NCBI GenBank assembly: GCA_964017155.1
Contig: OZ024855.1
Span: 52,678,664 to 52,742,663, forward strand
Reading direction: 5' to 3'
Source of the DNA: Oasisia sp. SBJ-2009
Taxonomy: Eukaryota > Annelida > Polychaeta > Sabellida > Siboglinidae
Length of the DNA: 64,000 nucleotides
The translations under genes were made by a program, and so were the position numbers. The notes below the pieces were generated by a model. That model had not been told where the DNA came from, did not search any database, and worked only from the letters and a program-made list of their open reading frames with translations. Of the stretch, positions 62,241 to 64,000 are shown one piece after another; position 1 is the first letter of the stretch; each line of letters begins with the position of its first letter.

Positions 62241-62512
62241 TGAATTATACGAGGTCATGTGCGACATACCTGCGCCATGGCAGTACCTCGAAACCGCGCA
62301 AGGTAATGTGCTAAAGGACTGTACGATGGCTGCGTCAGTTGTATTCAATGTTAACCAAGTTAACTAAACTCATTTTGCAAAACAACGAATAACCAGATCA
62401 CTGCTATTTCTTCTGTCATATACGACAACAATGTGGTCTTGTAATAACACGACAGTTGTATCCCTGTCTAATGTTAAAATGTTGCCAAAATGCACAATAT
62501 TATTTTGTATTC

Positions 62513-63063
62513 TACGTTATCAGCACATATGATTGCTGAAACATGAATACGTATACATGTGCTATGAAACGTTACATATGTGCTGCAATATGTTGTAACA
62601 TGTTGAGTATGTGTTCAGGTAATCTTATATTTAACAGTATCTTTCAATATATCAATGATAAGAAATTATTACATTCGCATGTATTCTACGTTATCCACAT
62701 GCTGCAGCGTACACTTTAATTTGTCATGATAATTACGCTCCTTCATCAAGACATTTCAGTTGTTGATGTTTCCATAAATGCTCCAGATGTCGAAAATAAG
62801 TGTTAAGTGATATAATATATTGTGCACTGTATCGTTGTTGATGATTTAATGAATACACTATCACGATTTAGTTGCTTAATTTAATTCATTACGCATGTAT
62901 TTAACACAAATGTCTGAACCATTTTAATAACAATCATATCAAGGTATTGTATATTTAACTAGCCCCAAAATCCATTATGTTTTCATAATATTACATAATG
63001 TAAAACGTATATATATATATATTGCGCATGAACAATCAGAAATGTTTGTATTCTACGTTATCC
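62513..63063. repeat. Right cluster of TACGTTATC motifs in transposon G
   Basis: Direct copies start at 62,513, 62,687 and 63,054, again preceded by TATTC. The intervening AT-rich sequence has no gene; TATATATATATATATTGCGC lies at about 63,009. Confidence 0.88.
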
Positions 63064-63067
63064 ACGG

Positions 63068-63193
63068 GCGTCCTTTGGGGAAAGCTACGCCAGCTACCAC
63101 ATAGTTTGTTCAGACGATGACTATTTTGATGCAGTTGAATACAAGATCCCAATGCAAGACATCGTACCAAAAGCATTCACGTGGCCTACTTGA
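63068..63193 (+). pseudogene. Transposon G possible transposase C-terminal piece
   Basis: An open stretch of 41 codons reads ASFGESYASYHIVCSDDDYF, then AVEYKIPMQDIV and KAFTWPT before TGA. Residue composition looks coding, and a Trp-Pro near the end is typical of the C-terminus of the same transposase-like family. No start codon; it could be an exon or a frame fragment. Confidence 0.35.
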
Positions 63194-63426
63194 TTCAATA
63201 ATTGTGGCTTTTTGGAAAACGGTCAACTTTTGCAACTACACAGTTTTCTGCATCGTCAAAACAAGCTCACATTTTGCAAAAAAGAAATGTCATATTAAAA
63301 ATAATCTGAACCTGAATCCGTTCTACATACTTCATAACCATGATATTAGCTTGCATTACACGACTTGTTCATTTATTAATTGTTATTTTTAAGTATATCC
63401 ACGCATATTTAGTACGACAAGGTGGC

Positions 63427-63436
63427 GGATAACGTA
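63427..63436 (-). promoter_or_regulatory. Inverted copy of the TACGTTATCC motif
   Basis: GGATAACGTA is the only reverse-oriented copy. It lies 178 bp inside the right TIR and just upstream of the ATG at 63,453. Confidence 0.6.
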
Positions 63437-63452
63437 GGATACATTGGACAAA

Positions 63453-63560
63453 ATGGCGAAAATATCATCACTGTTTGACGAGGTGGTGCAAAAAACCATA
63501 GATAGCTTGGATGATCAAATTGATTGTTTCATAAAGCTGTACGTATGTACTTTCGCATGA
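63453..63560 (+). CDS. Possible first coding exon or short frame
   Basis: ATG in an AAAATGG context opens MAKISSLFDEVVQKTIDSLD, amphipathic and acidic. The frame stops after 35 codons, but a GTACGT donor-like site at about 63,540 would end an exon there. It lies between the inverted motif and the right TIR. Could be a 5' exon of the element or of an adjoining gene. Confidence 0.25.
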   Translation: MAKISSLFDEVVQKTIDSLDDQIDCFIKLYVCTFA

Positions 63561-63645
63561 AAGTAATTATTTTCAAATACATAAAAAAAATGTTTTCTCC
63601 ATTTCTAAACGTGACTGGCGACGTTTTCGTGACTTTCAACCATAA

Positions 63646-64000
63646 AAGTTAGCTTTACACAAAATAACGTTAGGCGGCGCGGTGGTGCGCGCGAATATTT
63701 ATAAACTTTATTTACTGCATTCGCGCGCGCGAAATAGTTTAATTAATCAAGTAACATAGTAATAATTAATTATTATCATTACCAAGATCTTCAGAAAATG
63801 TTAAGTTTTTTTATAATATAATTATAATATTTTATTTCATATAGCGCCAAATCCATATTTGTTTGTGGTACTTCACAATATAATGTTATTAAAATAGATG
63901 CTACCCACAGGTAATATTTAAAAAAAACATTACCCAGGTAGTCATAAAAGAGGTATGGAAATTACTTGCTGTTCGATGATGTCACATTGTTTATTTTAAG
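63646..64000. other. Right flank, no gene; GC hairpin and possible LINE tail
   Basis: GCGCGCGAAT (63,687-63,696) pairs with ATTCGCGCGC (63,719-63,728) across a 22-nt AT-rich loop. TATTTCATATAGCGCC near 63,830 resembles the 3' end of LINE C (TATTTATATAGCGCC, 11,322) and may be a tail fragment. No coding frame seen. Confidence 0.4.

Larger units (their letters stand above)
59684..63641 (+). mobile_element. DNA transposon G, 28-bp perfect TIRs, ATAA duplication
   Basis: Left end GGTTGAAAGTCACGAAAACG (repeat runs 59,684-59,711) is matched in reverse complement at 63,614-63,641 over 28 bp without mismatch. ATAA flanks both sides (59,680-59,683; 63,642-63,645), a 4-bp target duplication. The 3,958-bp interior is AT-rich and has a 351-bp unit repeated three times, twelve TACGTTATC motifs and decayed transposase-like coding pieces. 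I cannot place it in a named superfamily. Confidence 0.8.

Overview
The window is eukaryotic and looks like a marine invertebrate metazoan genome. Genes are split by introns with GT-AG borders, several non-LTR retrotransposons and DNA transposons are present, and (TA)n, (TGCG)n and (CAGC)n simple repeats are abundant. Nothing indicates bacteria or a virus. I cannot name the phylum from the sequence alone; a mollusc, hemichordate, cephalochordate, echinoderm or cnidarian would all fit.

The backbone, from about 1 to 57,296, is one tandemly amplified locus read on the minus strand. Its coding signal is a 114-nt exon encoding one complete six-cysteine EGF-like module, flanked by phase-1 introns. 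I find 31 copies between 7,129 and 56,335. Two copies (8,969 and 56,222) are followed, after an intron of about 160 nt, by a phase-matched 104-nt last exon with a short Cys-containing tail, a stop codon and a downstream AATAAA. These mark two gene 3' ends; a third, near 4,730, is destroyed. Between 31 and 50 kb, EGF units of about 785 bp are grouped in twos and threes and separated by a 1.1-kb spacer (block B) carrying a (TA)n-(TGCG)n microsatellite. This gives 2.4- and 3.2-kb higher-order repeats, with a further periodicity of about 5.57 kb. A separate 3,461-bp tandem duplication (21,902-28,823) contains an EGF exon and a retrotransposon.

Mobile elements interrupt this backbone. LINE A (151-4,547, minus) is nearly full length with ORF1 and a decayed ORF2. 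LINE B (about 5,129-6,602, minus) is 5'-truncated with a hugely expanded tetranucleotide tail. LINE C (11,300-13,186, minus) is CR1/L2-like with one in-frame stop in the part read. LINE D occurs three times on the plus strand at the same position of the unit. LINE E (about 57,297-59,110, plus) is 5'-truncated. A 3.6-kb DNA transposon (50,535-54,140) has a 3-bp target duplication, long inverted repeats and a PIN/XPG-like plus CXC-type protein.

The right end (59,684-63,641) is a second DNA element with 28-bp perfect terminal inverted repeats, an ATAA target duplication, a decayed transposase-like coding region, a 351-bp internal triplication and twelve copies of the motif TACGTTATC. Beyond it, to 64,000, I see no gene.

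The most unusual items are the EGF-exon higher-order array with its two 3' ends, the motif-studded element at the right end, and the fold-back structure of the PIN/CXC transposon.
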